Notes: generated from the sequence alone by a model not told the origin. DNA of 40,530 nucleotides from Isosphaeraceae bacterium (GCA_021324445.1 JAJPJC010000376.1:1-40530); one strand, 5' to 3'. Shown: positions 1 to 8,985, counted from the first letter of the stretch. Translations and numbers: made by a program.

Positions 1-4
1 CGCG

Positions 5-203
5 GGTCGTTCCTGATGGGCTGCACGACCTCCGGTGATCCGCGCTGGCGCGTCGGGCTGGGAAGGCAGGTGTGTGGAAACCCAGCCGAACCCACCGACA
101 GCGCGGAAATTTCCGCCTACCAGCCCGACGCGCCAGCGAGGGTCGTTCCTGATGGGCTGCGAGACCTCCGGTGATCCGCGCTGGCGCGTCGGGCTGGGAA
201 GGC
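5..203. repeat. Palindromic intergenic repeat, two tandem copies
   Basis: Bases 5-67 recur almost exactly at 141-203, with only a two-base difference (about 25/26 and 161/162). The second copy is bounded by an inverted repeat: agcccgacgcgccagcg at 122-138 pairs with cgctggcgcgtcgggct at 179-195. The right arm also appears at 43-59. The first copy is cut by the window edge. A related palindrome with agcccgaag instead of agcccgacg lies at 13539-13603, so this is a dispersed family. I see no convincing gene in 1-467; the open frames there lack family character. Confidence 0.8.
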
Positions 204-467
204 CACGATGGGGTGAGTGAATTCCTGCCGGTCGCCTTACCGGGGAAGTCAGGGCTTGTCGGATCGCCCACCGGAGTCAAGCCCCTCGTCTGCGCGAGTT
301 TTCTGATTTCAGTCCTCGTCTTCCCCACCAATTCCTGACCCGAGATCGAGGGACTGCTTGGCGTACTTGCCGGTGCCCCGTCACCCGTACCGGCGACGTT
401 CCCCATCCCAGATGGCCCTCCCTGACCAGTCTCGAGTGCCCATGCTGAGAGCCCACATCGTGCCGGG

Positions 468-1562
468 TCAACCCGCCTGGAGGACCTCGAGCATGGCCCG
501 ATCGAGCTTGCGGTCGTGCCAGTCCTCGTAGGCGATGTCATATCGGCCGCTGTCGCAGATGCCGAAGCTGCCGGTGAAGTTCCACAAGGCCCAGCCCCAG
601 CCGGCCTTCTTGAACTCCTCGAGCGTGTCGTGCATCCAGGACAGGACGAACCGGTGCGGCGAGAAGTTATGGGCGCCGAACTCGCCGACCATCACGCCGA
701 CTCCCCGGGCCTCGAAGTCCTTCCAGGGTTTGACCACCTCGCGGGCGATCGTGCCCCGGGTGACGTACTTGCCGTCTTTCTGCCGGAGCGGCCAGATCGG
801 ATCGGGCCAGCTCTCGTCCCAGTTGACCCACGACGCCTTGTAATGGGTTAACGGCATCGGGTTGTAGTCATGCAAAGCCGCCGCCACATTCAAGCCGATC
901 AGCTCGACCGGCGGCTGGGTGGCCCAGGCGCGGCCGTCGCAGACGATCAGCCGCTGCGGGTCGCGCTGGCGAATGGCGCCGGCGACCTGCTCGACCACGC
1001 GGCGGTGGTCTTCTGGTTTGACCCGATCGTCGGGCTCGTTGAACAGGTTGAAACTGACCTGGTTGTTCGGCATCCCCTGGTACCGGGCCGCGAAGCGCGC
1101 CCAGTGGTGGGCGCAGACGTCCAGGACCTCCGGGTCGGTCCAGAGCGATTTCGGCTCCGGGGGCTTGGCGACCGTGTACCCCGGCGCCCGGTGGAAGTTG
1201 AGCTGAACGTGGAGGCCGTGCTTGCGGCCCAGCTCGACCGCTCGATCGATCTCCTTGAGGACCGGCTCGAGGAGTGTCCGAGGGTTGGCGCGGTCGGTCC
1301 AGCACCGGTAATCCAGGGGGAGCCGGACAAAGTCGAAGCCGAGCTCGGCGATGTCCGCGAAGTCGCGCTCCGCGAACGCCGATTGATGGTCGGCCATGAA
1401 CTTGTTGAGCAGGTTGAACCCGCGCCAGCGGGGCAGGTGGCGGGGCGTGGGCTGGGGCAGCGCCCGGGCTGGGGCATCGGCGCGCGCCGAGCGGGAGCCG
1501 GCGGCGCCGAGCCCCGCGGCGGCCAGGGCCAGGCGGAGCGCTTCGCGACGATTCATGCTCAT
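468..1562 (-). CDS. Tat-exported glycoside hydrolase family 5 (cellulase-like)
   Basis: This 364-residue protein begins with a twin-arginine signal (NRREALRLALAAAGLGAAG), followed by a probable cleavage near ARADA at about residue 30. The rest is a GH5-type (beta/alpha)8 barrel. FNLFNEPDD carries the likely acid/base Glu176, and VMVGEFGAH carries the likely nucleophile Glu294. The family hydrolyses beta-glucans, mannans and related polysaccharides; the exact substrate cannot be read from sequence. Length and both catalytic motifs indicate an intact enzyme. A second Met lies two residues in, so the start could be 1556. It is followed downstream by repeat DNA and preceded by a HEAT protein on the same strand 40 bases away, so co-transcription is possible. 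Confidence 0.86.
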   Translation of the reverse strand: MSMNRREALRLALAAAGLGAAGSRSARADAPARALPQPTPRHLPRWRGFNLLNKFMADHQSAFAERDFADIAELGFDFVRLPLDYRCWTDRANPRTLLEPVLKEIDRAVELGRKHGLHVQLNFHRAPGYTVAKPPEPKSLWTDPEVLDVCAHHWARFAARYQGMPNNQVSFNLFNEPDDRVKPEDHRRVVEQVAGAIRQRDPQRLIVCDGRAWATQPPVELIGLNVAAALHDYNPMPLTHYKASWVNWDESWPDPIWPLRQKDGKYVTRGTIAREVVKPWKDFEARGVGVMVGEFGAHNFSPHRFVLSWMHDTLEEFKKAGWGWALWNFTGSFGICDSGRYDIAYEDWHDRKLDRAMLEVLQAG

Positions 1563-1602
1563 GCTGAAATGATCCTGGAATGGCTCGACTCGTCCCAGCG
1601 AC

Positions 1603-2304
1603 TTATAACCTGGGTCCTTCCTCCTGGCGGAGCATGCGGGCTCTCCGGGCGGCTCCGTCGCGGACCGGCTGCGGCATCTTCGGTTGATTCAAGCGCTCGT
1701 AGATGGCGAGTGCCGGGTCGCGCTGACCGTGGGCCGAGAAGGCCTCGGCGCAGCGGAACAAGCCCTCGCAGATCGCGCGTTGATTGGCGGCCGAGGTCCC
1801 ATCCAGGGCCCCTTCCAGGGCCTTGACGGCGGCCGGACCGCCGATGCTGCCCAGGGCTCGCGCCGCGGCCTGGGCCACGTCCGAATCCGGATCGTTCAGT
1901 AGCCGGGACAGGGGCTCCACGGCCTGGGCGTCGCGCCGCACGCCGAGACTGCCAATGACTCCGACCAGCGGGCGGCCTTTGAGCCGGCCCAGGGCGTCCC
2001 GCAAGGCCGCGTCGACCGCCGGGTCGGGGATCGGTTCCAGGGCATAGCGCGCCATGTGCGCGAGCTTCTCATCGCCCAGCAGCGCGGCCAGCGGCGCCAC
2101 CGAGTCCTTACTCCCGACCCGTGATAGCTCGAGGCAGGCCGCCGCCTTATCATGCTGCGCTGCACCCGATTTCAGGACCGCGATCAGCTTGGCCTCCCGG
2201 CTGTTCCCCGGGGGCCGGGTATCCTGTCCCAGGGCCGGTCCGCCGACGTCGCACACCAGCGCGACCAGGCCCACGCCAGCGAGACTCACGATCGTTCGAA
2301 ACAT
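1603..2304 (-). CDS. Secreted HEAT-repeat protein
   Basis: This is a 233-residue protein with a signal peptide (MFRTIVSLAGVGLVALVCDV, then a likely cut near ALGQD) and several HEAT/armadillo-like helical repeats. Typical motifs are SVAPLAALLGDEKLAHMARY, AVEPLSRLLNDPDSDVAQAA and ALGSIGGPAAVKALEGAL. Such repeats form a protein-binding solenoid; no catalytic residues are seen. The frame stays open upstream to 2442, but I chose the ATG at 2304 because a gaggag ribosome-binding site precedes it and the signal peptide starts there; the extra upstream residues are translated repeat DNA. It lies between the GH5 and Gfo/Idh genes on the same strand. Function unknown, probably a periplasmic scaffold. 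Confidence 0.8.
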   Translation of the reverse strand: MFRTIVSLAGVGLVALVCDVGGPALGQDTRPPGNSREAKLIAVLKSGAAQHDKAAACLELSRVGSKDSVAPLAALLGDEKLAHMARYALEPIPDPAVDAALRDALGRLKGRPLVGVIGSLGVRRDAQAVEPLSRLLNDPDSDVAQAAARALGSIGGPAAVKALEGALDGTSAANQRAICEGLFRCAEAFSAHGQRDPALAIYERLNQPKMPQPVRDGAARRARMLRQEEGPRL

Positions 2305-2324
2305 GGAGGGCTCCTCTTGCCTTG

Positions 2325-2447
2325 GTCCGTTGTCCGTTGTCCGTTGTTCGCTGACGCGGGCTGACCAGGCCAATCCGAAAAAGGAAAGGCACTCGAAGCG
2401 CGGCCGCGAAGGCGCACGGGGCGGGAGCTCCACAACGGACAACGGAC
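2325..2447. repeat. Inverted pair of tandem gtccgtt repeats
   Basis: Three copies of a 7-8 base unit (gtccgttgt) at 2325-2347 face the complementary acaacggacaacggac at 2432-2447, with about 84 bases between. The 16-base arms pair perfectly. The element fills the 157-base gap between the Gfo/Idh gene and the HEAT gene, so it would lie in the HEAT leader or promoter. Confidence 0.8.
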
Positions 2448-2461
2448 AAAAGGACGAATGA

Positions 2462-3790
2462 TCAGTAGATCCACGGTTCCCGTTGAGCGCGGGAGCGCAG
2501 GCGGTTGGCTTCGGGGTCGCTGACGAACTCTTCCTTGACCGGGTCGTATTTCAGGTCGCGCTTGAGCCACATGCAGATATTGGCGCCGTGGACGGTGCTC
2601 ATGGAATGGTGCATGACGTCCGGATTGGCCACCGTTTGCTGGCGCGACTTGACGCAGTCGAAGAAGTTGCGCACGTGATTCATCGGGCGGCCGGTGCGGT
2701 CGATGTAGTCGGCCAGCAGCTTGGCACCGTCGGCGAGCAGGGCGTCGCAGGACGCCTCGGGTTGCTTGTAGCTGTCGGCCGCGGCGACCCAGCCCTCGCT
2801 GCCTTCGAACCGCATGCCGCAGGACCCGTGCCAGTACTTGTCGCCGCGCGAGAGGACCATCTGGACGCCGTTGCCGAACTTGACGACCATGCCGTCGCCG
2901 CTGGTGTTCTTGACGTACTGGTATTCGACGGCCGAGGTGTTCAGCGCGCCGATGCCGGCCTGGGCCTGGGCGAAGGTGTGGGCGCCCCACTCGCCGATGC
3001 AACTGGTGTGGAAATCATAATGACCGCGCCAGGCGCCCCTGACATAGTCGCGGTTGTAGGGTCGCCAGGGACAGGGGCCCAGCCAGGCGTCCCAGTCGAC
3101 CTCCTCCTTGGGCGGCTGGGGCTCCTCGGGGAGCCAGGCGTGGCTCATCTCGGCGGCGTCCCAGGGGGCGATGTGGGCGCGCACCGTGTGCACCTGGCCC
3201 AGCCGGCCGGTCCGCGCCAGCTCGATGCAGGCCACGAACGGTGCTTCGCTGAGGCGCTGGACGCCGGTCTGGTAGATTCGCCCATAGCGCCGCGCCGTCT
3301 CGACGACTTCGCGGCCCTCGGCGATGGTCATGCAGGAGGGCTTCTCGGAGTAAACGTCCTTGCCCGCGCGCATCGCCAGGATGGTGGCCAGGGCGTGCCA
3401 GCGGTCGCCGGTGGCGATCAGCACGGCATCGATGTCGGTCCGGGTGGCGAGGAACTCCCTCATCTCGGGGTACATCCGGCAGTCCGAGTTGCCGTAGCGC
3501 TGGTCCACGAGCTTCTTGATGGCCTCGCGGCGAACCCGCCGGGCGTCGCAGATCGCCACGAATTGCACGTCGGGCTCGCGGAGCATCCACTTCAGGTCGT
3601 ACTCGCCGCGGGGGCCCAGGCCGATGCCCCCGAGCACGATCCGCTCGCTCGGCGCCACTGCACCGTTCCGGCCCAGCGCCTGGGCTGGCACGATCGTCGG
3701 CATCAGGCAGGCCGCGCCGGCGGCGGCCATCGTCTTGAGCGTCTCGCGCCGATTGAGTCTCGCCGTCTCGGGCGGTCCGGTTCCAGACAT
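2462..3790 (-). CDS. Tat-exported Gfo/Idh/MocA family oxidoreductase
   Basis: This 442-residue protein has a twin-arginine signal (LNRRETLKTMAAAGAACLMP) and a Rossmann NAD(P)-binding region with a glycine-rich loop (VLGGIGLGPRGEYDL). The family EKP motif is present (DVYSEKPSCM), followed by the C-terminal alpha/beta substrate domain. The family oxidises or reduces sugars and inositols, and Tat-exported members are numerous in planctomycetes, where their substrates are mostly unknown. The frame is open to 4351, but the upstream residues are low-complexity Arg/Ser translation, and the ATG at 3790 has a gggag site and the signal peptide. The gene continues the minus-strand run towards the HEAT and GH5 genes, consistent with carbohydrate processing outside the cytoplasm. 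Confidence 0.9.
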   Translation of the reverse strand: MSGTGPPETARLNRRETLKTMAAAGAACLMPTIVPAQALGRNGAVAPSERIVLGGIGLGPRGEYDLKWMLREPDVQFVAICDARRVRREAIKKLVDQRYGNSDCRMYPEMREFLATRTDIDAVLIATGDRWHALATILAMRAGKDVYSEKPSCMTIAEGREVVETARRYGRIYQTGVQRLSEAPFVACIELARTGRLGQVHTVRAHIAPWDAAEMSHAWLPEEPQPPKEEVDWDAWLGPCPWRPYNRDYVRGAWRGHYDFHTSCIGEWGAHTFAQAQAGIGALNTSAVEYQYVKNTSGDGMVVKFGNGVQMVLSRGDKYWHGSCGMRFEGSEGWVAAADSYKQPEASCDALLADGAKLLADYIDRTGRPMNHVRNFFDCVKSRQQTVANPDVMHHSMSTVHGANICMWLKRDLKYDPVKEEFVSDPEANRLRSRAQREPWIY

Positions 3791-4013
3791 GGTGTGGTCT
3801 CCCAAAGTGGCGTTCTGGTTGGTGTCCGGCCCTGTCTGCGGTGGTGATGATCCATCGCCGATCTCTGTCGACTCTAATAACGCATTGAGCCGGTAACAAG
3901 GGCCTGCCAGGGTGTGAGCTGGCCTCGGTCCGAGCCGCGATCGGCCGCGAGCCAGGCGGAGGGTCCGTCGCTCCGACGGTCGCGGCTCGAATGGGGCGAG
4001 TCGTTCCCGGCTC

Positions 4014-4205
4014 CTAGCGCCGGGCCTCCGGCTGCCCCGGCTGCTGGCGGACCTGCCGCCAGAGTTCCTCGCGGTAGACGCCGATCTCACTCGGCGCGGA
4101 GATGCCCAGCCGCACCGTCTTCCCCTCGATCGCCACGACCGTGATCGACAACGCGCACTGCGGCACCACGATCTGTTCACCAAGCTTGCGGCTGAGGACC
4201 AGCAT
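4014..4205 (-). CDS. csrA: Carbon storage regulator CsrA
   Basis: This 63-residue protein opens with the family signature MLVLSRKLGEQIVV and continues with KTVRLGISAP and a basic C-terminal tail. CsrA is a dimeric RNA-binding protein that blocks or stabilises mRNAs by binding GGA motifs in leaders; in many bacteria it controls motility and carbon flow. The start has a ggaggg ribosome-binding site. It is transcribed away from the chemosensory cluster beginning at 4766, so the two share an upstream region. No fliW or flagellin gene is in view. The Gln/Pro/Arg-rich last ten residues are not a conserved part of the family. Confidence 0.95.
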   Translation of the reverse strand: MLVLSRKLGEQIVVPQCALSITVVAIEGKTVRLGISAPSEIGVYREELWRQVRQQPGQPEARR

Positions 4206-4765
4206 CGAGAATCCCTCCGTGTACCTTCGCCCCAGATGTTCAGGTCAGGACTTCCCACCGGAGTGAGAACCGCCTCTGTGTCCGGCCCGACCGCGATTGG
4301 CGTCAGCCAGGCCGTCATCGCGGCCGGGAGGCTTGCTGGACGCACCTTCAAGTGGAGGTTTGTACTCTATCGCGGCGGCGTCTGCAAGGTGGATCCCGGT
4401 TTCCACAGCATGGTGGCAGAGGGCAGCCGGGGCGGCTGCCCCGCATTCCCCGCGTCTCGAGCGCGGCCTTGGTTTCAAAATACGAAAAGCGATGCTAAGA
4501 TACAGGTGCTCATTGCGGTATCGCCCTGAGCCGGGCATGATGGTGATGGCTGCCTGTGAGCCATATTAGCGACTGCGCCTGACGACGCTGATGTTCGATT
4601 GTCCCCTTGTCGAGACCGAGTCCACGGGCCCATTGAATTCTTGGAGTGTCGCGGGAGGCCGGCTCCTGGCGCGCTGCTTCGTGCCGCGTCCTGGAGGCTG
4701 ATCGGATCCCGCGGTGGTTCCACTCTTCTTCGACGACGACCCCTCGAGCACCAAGGTCTGCTGCC
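4206..4765. promoter_or_regulatory. Divergent csrA/cheW intergenic region
   Basis: These 560 bases separate csrA (minus) from cheW (plus) and must hold promoters for both. I see no convincing -35/-10 pair. A relatively AT-rich island lies around 4470-4505 in otherwise GC-rich DNA, and a gggcagcc/ggctgccc palindrome is at 4421-4441. The cheW frame is open back to about 4646 but lacks CheW homology before 4800. No other gene is supported. Confidence 0.45.
4421..4441. repeat. GGCAGCC palindrome, copy 1
   Basis: gggcagcc at 4421-4428 pairs with ggctgccc at 4434-4441 across a five-base loop. Similar palindromes occur at 9982-10003, 16074-16092 and 34701-34719. Confidence 0.65.
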
Positions 4766-5311
4766 ATGTTCGCCGGATCTCGGAACGTCCCGGCCGCGGA
4801 CGGGACCTCCCGCCGCGCCGACAACCCGGTCATCCAGCTCGTCGGCTTCCGGCTCGACAACGAGGACTACGCGATCGCCATCACCAAGATTCAAGAAATC
4901 ATCTTGATGAAGCCGATCACGCGGATTCCCCAGGTGCCGGACTTCATCGAAGGTCTGATCAACCTGCGGGGATCGGTGATCCCCATCGTGAACCTGCGCA
5001 AACGATTCGGCCTGCCGAACCGGGAGGTCGACGACGAGACCCGGACGATCGTGGTCAACATCCAGGACAAGACGGTCGGGTGCATCGTCGACGCGGTCAC
5101 CCAGGTCATGCGGATCAATCGCGACCAGATCCAGCCGCCCCCCTTGTCGGTGCTGGCGGTTGCCCATCAATACATCTCGGGCCTGGCCCGGCTGGACGAC
5201 CGGCTGCTGATCATCCTCGAGATCGAGCGGCTCTTCGACGAGCAGAGCCCGGTCGTCATCGGACAATGGCAGGAGAAGACCGTCGAGCTCCAGGCTGCGG
5301 CGCAGCCGTAG
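4766..5311 (+). CDS. cheW: Chemotaxis coupling protein CheW
   Basis: This 181-residue CheW-domain protein links chemoreceptors to the CheA kinase. Characteristic stretches are LVGFRLDNEDYAIAITKIQE, the conserved INLRGSVIPIVNLRKRFGL segment and the closing ILEIERLF strand. The SH3-like double barrel spans about residues 22-165. I chose the ATG at 4766; the frame continues upstream to 4646 but without similarity, and the ribosome-binding site is weak for either start. It is the first gene of the plus-strand chemosensory cluster, 73 bases before the receptor gene. Confidence 0.93.
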   Translation: MFAGSRNVPAADGTSRRADNPVIQLVGFRLDNEDYAIAITKIQEIILMKPITRIPQVPDFIEGLINLRGSVIPIVNLRKRFGLPNREVDDETRTIVVNIQDKTVGCIVDAVTQVMRINRDQIQPPPLSVLAVAHQYISGLARLDDRLLIILEIERLFDEQSPVVIGQWQEKTVELQAAAQP

Positions 5312-5384
5312 GAGAAACCGCGCGGGACGGTCGAACCTCGCCTCGACCCATCCAAGACGACATTCACCACGGATTCCAGAAGCC

Positions 5385-7940
5385 ATGACCGACGAACCGC
5401 AAGATGGGGGACCGGCCGCCGGCCCGGAGACCGACGGGGCGGAGTCGAGCGACGGGGCGCGGCGGCGGCCGCAGCCGGCGCGCGCGCGAAACGGCGTCGG
5501 ACGGCCGCGATCGGCCAGGAGCCCAGCCGCGGCCAAGGGGAAGACGATCCGGAACATTGTGAGCGAACCGAGGGTCAGGGCCACGCCCGCCGGGCTCGAC
5601 ATCGCCGAGGAGGCCCACGCACTTGTGGCGGAGGCCAATGCCAGCACCCAGGCGATGATCGAGACGTTCAACGCCATCATCCGAGCCGAGACCGCCCAGG
5701 AGGTCGTCCGCGCCACGCTGGAGACCATCCGCAAGGGATTCGGCTGGGAGTATGCCTCGTACTGGACCGTCGACCCGGTGGAGCATGCCCTGGTCTTCTC
5801 GCTCGAATCCGGCCGGGTGGATGAGGAATTCCAACGGCTGACGCGGACGGCGCGGTTCCGCGAGGGGGAGGGTCTCAACGGCCGGGCCTGGCGGCTGCGC
5901 GATCTGTTCCACGTCGCCGACGTGGGCGAGCTGCACGATTGCTGCCGCGCGCCGTTGGCGCGCCGTGCCGGGATCAAGACGGCGGTCGCCCTGCCCGTGG
6001 TCCGCGACGGCCAGGTCGTCGGCACACTCGACTTCTTCTCCACCGACACGAAGGAGATCTCCCAGACGCGACTCGACGCGCTGCGGATGATCGGCCGGCT
6101 GGCCTCCGACAAGCTCTCCAAACTGGCCCGGCAAGCCGAGCTGACCCGAATCCAGCAGATGATCGAGAACGCGCCGGTGAACATCATGTACGCCGACCGC
6201 GACCTGAAGCTCGTGTACATGAATGCGACCGCGATCAAGACCTTCCAGCGGCTGGAGCAGCACCTGCCGGTGAAGGCCGACCAGATGGTCGGCCAGTCGA
6301 TCGACATCTTCCACAAGAATCCGCAGCATCAGCGCCGGCTGCTGGCCGACCCGCGCAACCTGCCCCACTCGGCCACGATTCGGCTGGGGCCGGAGTACCT
6401 CGAACTGAACGCCGCCGCGATCCTCGACTCCAACGGCGAGTATCTCGGCCCGATGGTGACCTGGGAGTACGCGACCGAGAAATACCAGACCCAGCAGCGG
6501 GAGGCCGAGGCGGCGGCCAACATCGCTGCGATCAACCAATTGCTGCTGGCGCTGGCCCGAGCCAAGACGGTCCGCGACGTGATCGCCGCGGCGCTGTCCA
6601 GCGTGCGCGAGGCGTTCTCCTGGTCGTACGGCTCGTTCTGGGAAGTCCACCCGGACGACCACGCCCTGCGGTTCGTCCAGGACGCGGGCTCCGTCAGCGA
6701 GGAGTTCCGCCGGGTGACGGCCGAAGCGCGATTCCGCGAGGGGGAGGGGATCAACGGCCAGGCGTGGCAGGCCCGCGACCTGGTCTTCGTCCCCGACCTG
6801 GGCGAGATGAAGTCCTGCTCGCGCGCCCCGGTGGCGCGCCGCTGCGGGCTGAAGGCGGGTGTCTGCTTCCCGATCCTGCTGGGCAACCGGGTCTTCGGCA
6901 CCATGGACTTCCTCACCGAGGAGCGGATCACCCCGTCGGAGGGCCGCCTCGATGCGCTGCGGAACTTGGGCCGGCTGGTCTCCTCAGCCCTGGAGCGGGT
7001 CGACCAGCAGACGCGGCTCGACCAGGCCAAGATCGACCTGGAGACCAAGGTCAGCCAGCTCATGAAGGTGGCCAAGGCCGCCGCGGAAGGGAACCTGACC
7101 GTCGCCGTCGAGGTCAAGGGGGACGACGACATGGGCCGGCTGGGCGAGGCCCTCGGCCGGATGATCCATGATCTGAAGAACATCATCGGACAGGTCATCG
7201 AGTCGGCCAGCCAGTTCGCCGAGGGGGCGCGGGTGGTCGCCGAGAGCGCCAGCTACCTGAGCGACTCGGCCCAGAACCAGGCCGCCACCGTCGAGGAGAT
7301 GTCCGCCTCGATCCAGCAGCTCTCCCACGCGATCGTCGAGATCAACCAGAACACCTCCGCCGCCAATGCGCAGGCCACCAAGACCTCGCAACTGGCCAAG
7401 CACGGGGGCGAGTCGGTCGAACAGGCGATCGAGGCCATGGTCCTGATCAAGAAGTCGAGCGAGCAGGTCAGCGACATCATCCAGGTCATCAGCGAGATCG
7501 CCAGCCAGACGAATCTCCTGGCCCTCAACGCCGCGATCGAGGCGGCGCGGGCCGGCGAACACGGCCTGGGCTTCGCCGTCGTCGCCGATGAGGTCCGCAA
7601 GCTGGCCGAGCGCTCCAGCGCCGCCGCCAAGGAGATCACCGCCCTGATCAAGGAATCGACCCGTCGCGTCGCCGATGGCGCGCAGCTCTCCGAGAAGGCC
7701 GGCGAGTCGCTCGCCAGGATCGTCGAGGGCGTCGAGGAGACCGCCGCCAGTATCACCAAGATCGCCCAGGCCACCAAGGAACAAACCGAGGCCTCCGCCG
7801 AGGTCAACAAGGCGATCCAGAACGTCTCCAGCATCACCGAGACCAACGCCTCCAGCGCCGAGGAGCTCTCGGCCAGCGCCGAGGAACTCGGCGCCCAGGC
7901 CGCCGCACTCAAGAACGTGATCTCCGGTTTTAAGGTCTGA
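5385..7940 (+). CDS. Soluble methyl-accepting chemotaxis protein, GAF-PAS-GAF
   Basis: This 851-residue receptor has no transmembrane segment, so it should sense cytoplasmic signals. After a low-complexity Pro/Arg-rich N-terminus come a GAF domain (about 110-245), a PAS domain (about 258-370, with NIMYADRDLKLVYMNATA), a second GAF (about 385-545), a HAMP-like segment (about 560-620) and the signalling coiled coil (about 640-845). The hairpin tip reads QTNLLALNAAIEAARAGEHG near 708-727. The two GAF domains are close relatives: REGEGLNGRAWRLRDL in one matches REGEGINGQAWQARDL in the other, which points to an internal duplication. Ligands are unknown. Glu/Gln-rich methylation helices should be targets of the neighbouring CheR, CheB and CheD. 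Confidence 0.93.
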   Translation: MTDEPQDGGPAAGPETDGAESSDGARRRPQPARARNGVGRPRSARSPAAAKGKTIRNIVSEPRVRATPAGLDIAEEAHALVAEANASTQAMIETFNAIIRAETAQEVVRATLETIRKGFGWEYASYWTVDPVEHALVFSLESGRVDEEFQRLTRTARFREGEGLNGRAWRLRDLFHVADVGELHDCCRAPLARRAGIKTAVALPVVRDGQVVGTLDFFSTDTKEISQTRLDALRMIGRLASDKLSKLARQAELTRIQQMIENAPVNIMYADRDLKLVYMNATAIKTFQRLEQHLPVKADQMVGQSIDIFHKNPQHQRRLLADPRNLPHSATIRLGPEYLELNAAAILDSNGEYLGPMVTWEYATEKYQTQQREAEAAANIAAINQLLLALARAKTVRDVIAAALSSVREAFSWSYGSFWEVHPDDHALRFVQDAGSVSEEFRRVTAEARFREGEGINGQAWQARDLVFVPDLGEMKSCSRAPVARRCGLKAGVCFPILLGNRVFGTMDFLTEERITPSEGRLDALRNLGRLVSSALERVDQQTRLDQAKIDLETKVSQLMKVAKAAAEGNLTVAVEVKGDDDMGRLGEALGRMIHDLKNIIGQVIESASQFAEGARVVAESASYLSDSAQNQAATVEEMSASIQQLSHAIVEINQNTSAANAQATKTSQLAKHGGESVEQAIEAMVLIKKSSEQVSDIIQVISEIASQTNLLALNAAIEAARAGEHGLGFAVVADEVRKLAERSSAAAKEITALIKESTRRVADGAQLSEKAGESLARIVEGVEETAASITKIAQATKEQTEASAEVNKAIQNVSSITETNASSAEELSASAEELGAQAAALKNVISGFKV

Positions 7941-7970
7941 TCCGTGGTGGTTCCTGCCACGCACCACCCC

Positions 7971-8801
7971 ATGAACCACGCCGAGCTCACCGACGAGGAA
8001 TACGCGAAGTTCTGCGGGCTGATCTACCGGGTTGCCGGCATCCGGATCGCCGAGAACAAGCGCGTGATGATCGGGAACCGCGTGCGAAGGCGGTTGCGGG
8101 CGATGGGGATCACCAGCTTCGGGGCCTACTATGCCCACCTGACCTCGCCGGCCGGCAATGGCGAGATGCCCCTGTTCCTCGATGCGATCACCACCAATGA
8201 GACCTATTTCTTCCGCGACCCCCATCATTACGACTGGCTGGGTGAGTCGTTCCTCCCCGAGCTCGCCCACCAGGCGGCGCTGCGGAGGCGTCCCAGCCGC
8301 CTGCGGATCTGGTCGGCGGCGTGCAGTACCGGCGAGGAGCCCTATTCCATCGCGCTGAAGCTCCTGGAACGAAAGCTCCTGCTCGCCGGATGGCGGATCA
8401 CCGTCCTGGGGACCGACCTCAGCGGCGCGGTCCTGGACGCCGCGCGGGCCGGCCGCTATGACGCCCGAGCCGTCCGACTCGTCGAAGCCGACACGCGCCG
8501 GGCGTGCTTCGACGAGGACCCGAAGACCCAGCGCTTCTCGATCAAGCCCGAGGTCAAGGCGCTGGTCACCTGGAAACAGCACAACCTGCTCTCCCCCCTC
8601 AAGGAGGATCCGTTCGATTGCATATTTATTAAGAACGTTTTGATATATTTTGATAAGGACTCCAAGCAAATCGTGGTCCGGAACCTGATCGAGTCCCTGG
8701 CCCGCGGGGGATACCTCGTCGTGGGCCCCACCGAGGGGATCTACGCCATGCTCGACCCGCTCAGGAAGCTCAAGCCCTGGCTGTATCAGAAGCCAGCGTG
8801 A
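7971..8801 (+). CDS. cheR: Chemotaxis protein methyltransferase CheR
   Basis: CheR transfers methyl groups from S-adenosylmethionine to receptor glutamates. The N-terminal helical domain (TDEEYAKFCGLIYRVAGIRI) is followed by the SAM-binding fold with IWSAACSTGEEPYSIAL, VLGTDLS and FIKNVLIYFD. The 276-residue length fits the family. I chose the ATG at 7971; an in-frame GTG at 7944 would add nine residues, and neither start has a strong ribosome-binding site. It follows the receptor gene closely. Some AT-rich codons near 8620-8655 stand out from the GC-rich surroundings. Confidence 0.93.
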   Translation: MNHAELTDEEYAKFCGLIYRVAGIRIAENKRVMIGNRVRRRLRAMGITSFGAYYAHLTSPAGNGEMPLFLDAITTNETYFFRDPHHYDWLGESFLPELAHQAALRRRPSRLRIWSAACSTGEEPYSIALKLLERKLLLAGWRITVLGTDLSGAVLDAARAGRYDARAVRLVEADTRRACFDEDPKTQRFSIKPEVKALVTWKQHNLLSPLKEDPFDCIFIKNVLIYFDKDSKQIVVRNLIESLARGGYLVVGPTEGIYAMLDPLRKLKPWLYQKPA

Positions 8802-8829
8802 TCGGGGCGCGGTGCGCGCCGCGCCCGAG

Positions 8830-8985
8830 GGTGATTCGGGATTCCAAATCAAATTCCAGATTCCAGATTGGGGAAAGATCGGTTCAATTTATCATCATCC
8901 AGATTGTACATTCAGAATTGCCAAAATCGTATTTTCGATTTATCATAATCTGGAATTTGGAATCTGGCATCTGGAATCCGAGCTC
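8830..8985. repeat. AT-rich attccag inverted/tandem repeats upstream of cheA
   Basis: Between cheR and cheA the base composition drops sharply. Short units of the type attccagattccagatt near 8834-8870 face their approximate complements (aatctggaatttggaatctg, ggcatctggaatcc) near 8948-8980. A central smaller inverted repeat includes aaaatcg and cgattt around 8925-8942. The arms pair imperfectly. The element would lie in the cheR-cheA intercistronic mRNA. Confidence 0.65.

Noticed and set aside
2483..3847. 454-residue plus-strand open frame opposite the Gfo/Idh gene
   Set aside because: Low-complexity Ala/Gly/Val sequence in the mirror frame of a gene with clear Rossmann and EKP motifs.
4469..4501. 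ttggtt and taagat as a sigma-70 promoter for cheW
   Set aside because: The spacer would be 21 bases, too long, and both hexamers are weak.
4646..4765. Longer CheW start at 4646
   Set aside because: The extra 40 residues have no similarity to CheW and no better ribosome-binding site.
5364..6662. 432-residue minus-strand open frame opposite the receptor gene
   Set aside because: Shadow frame; composition follows third-position GC bias of the real gene.
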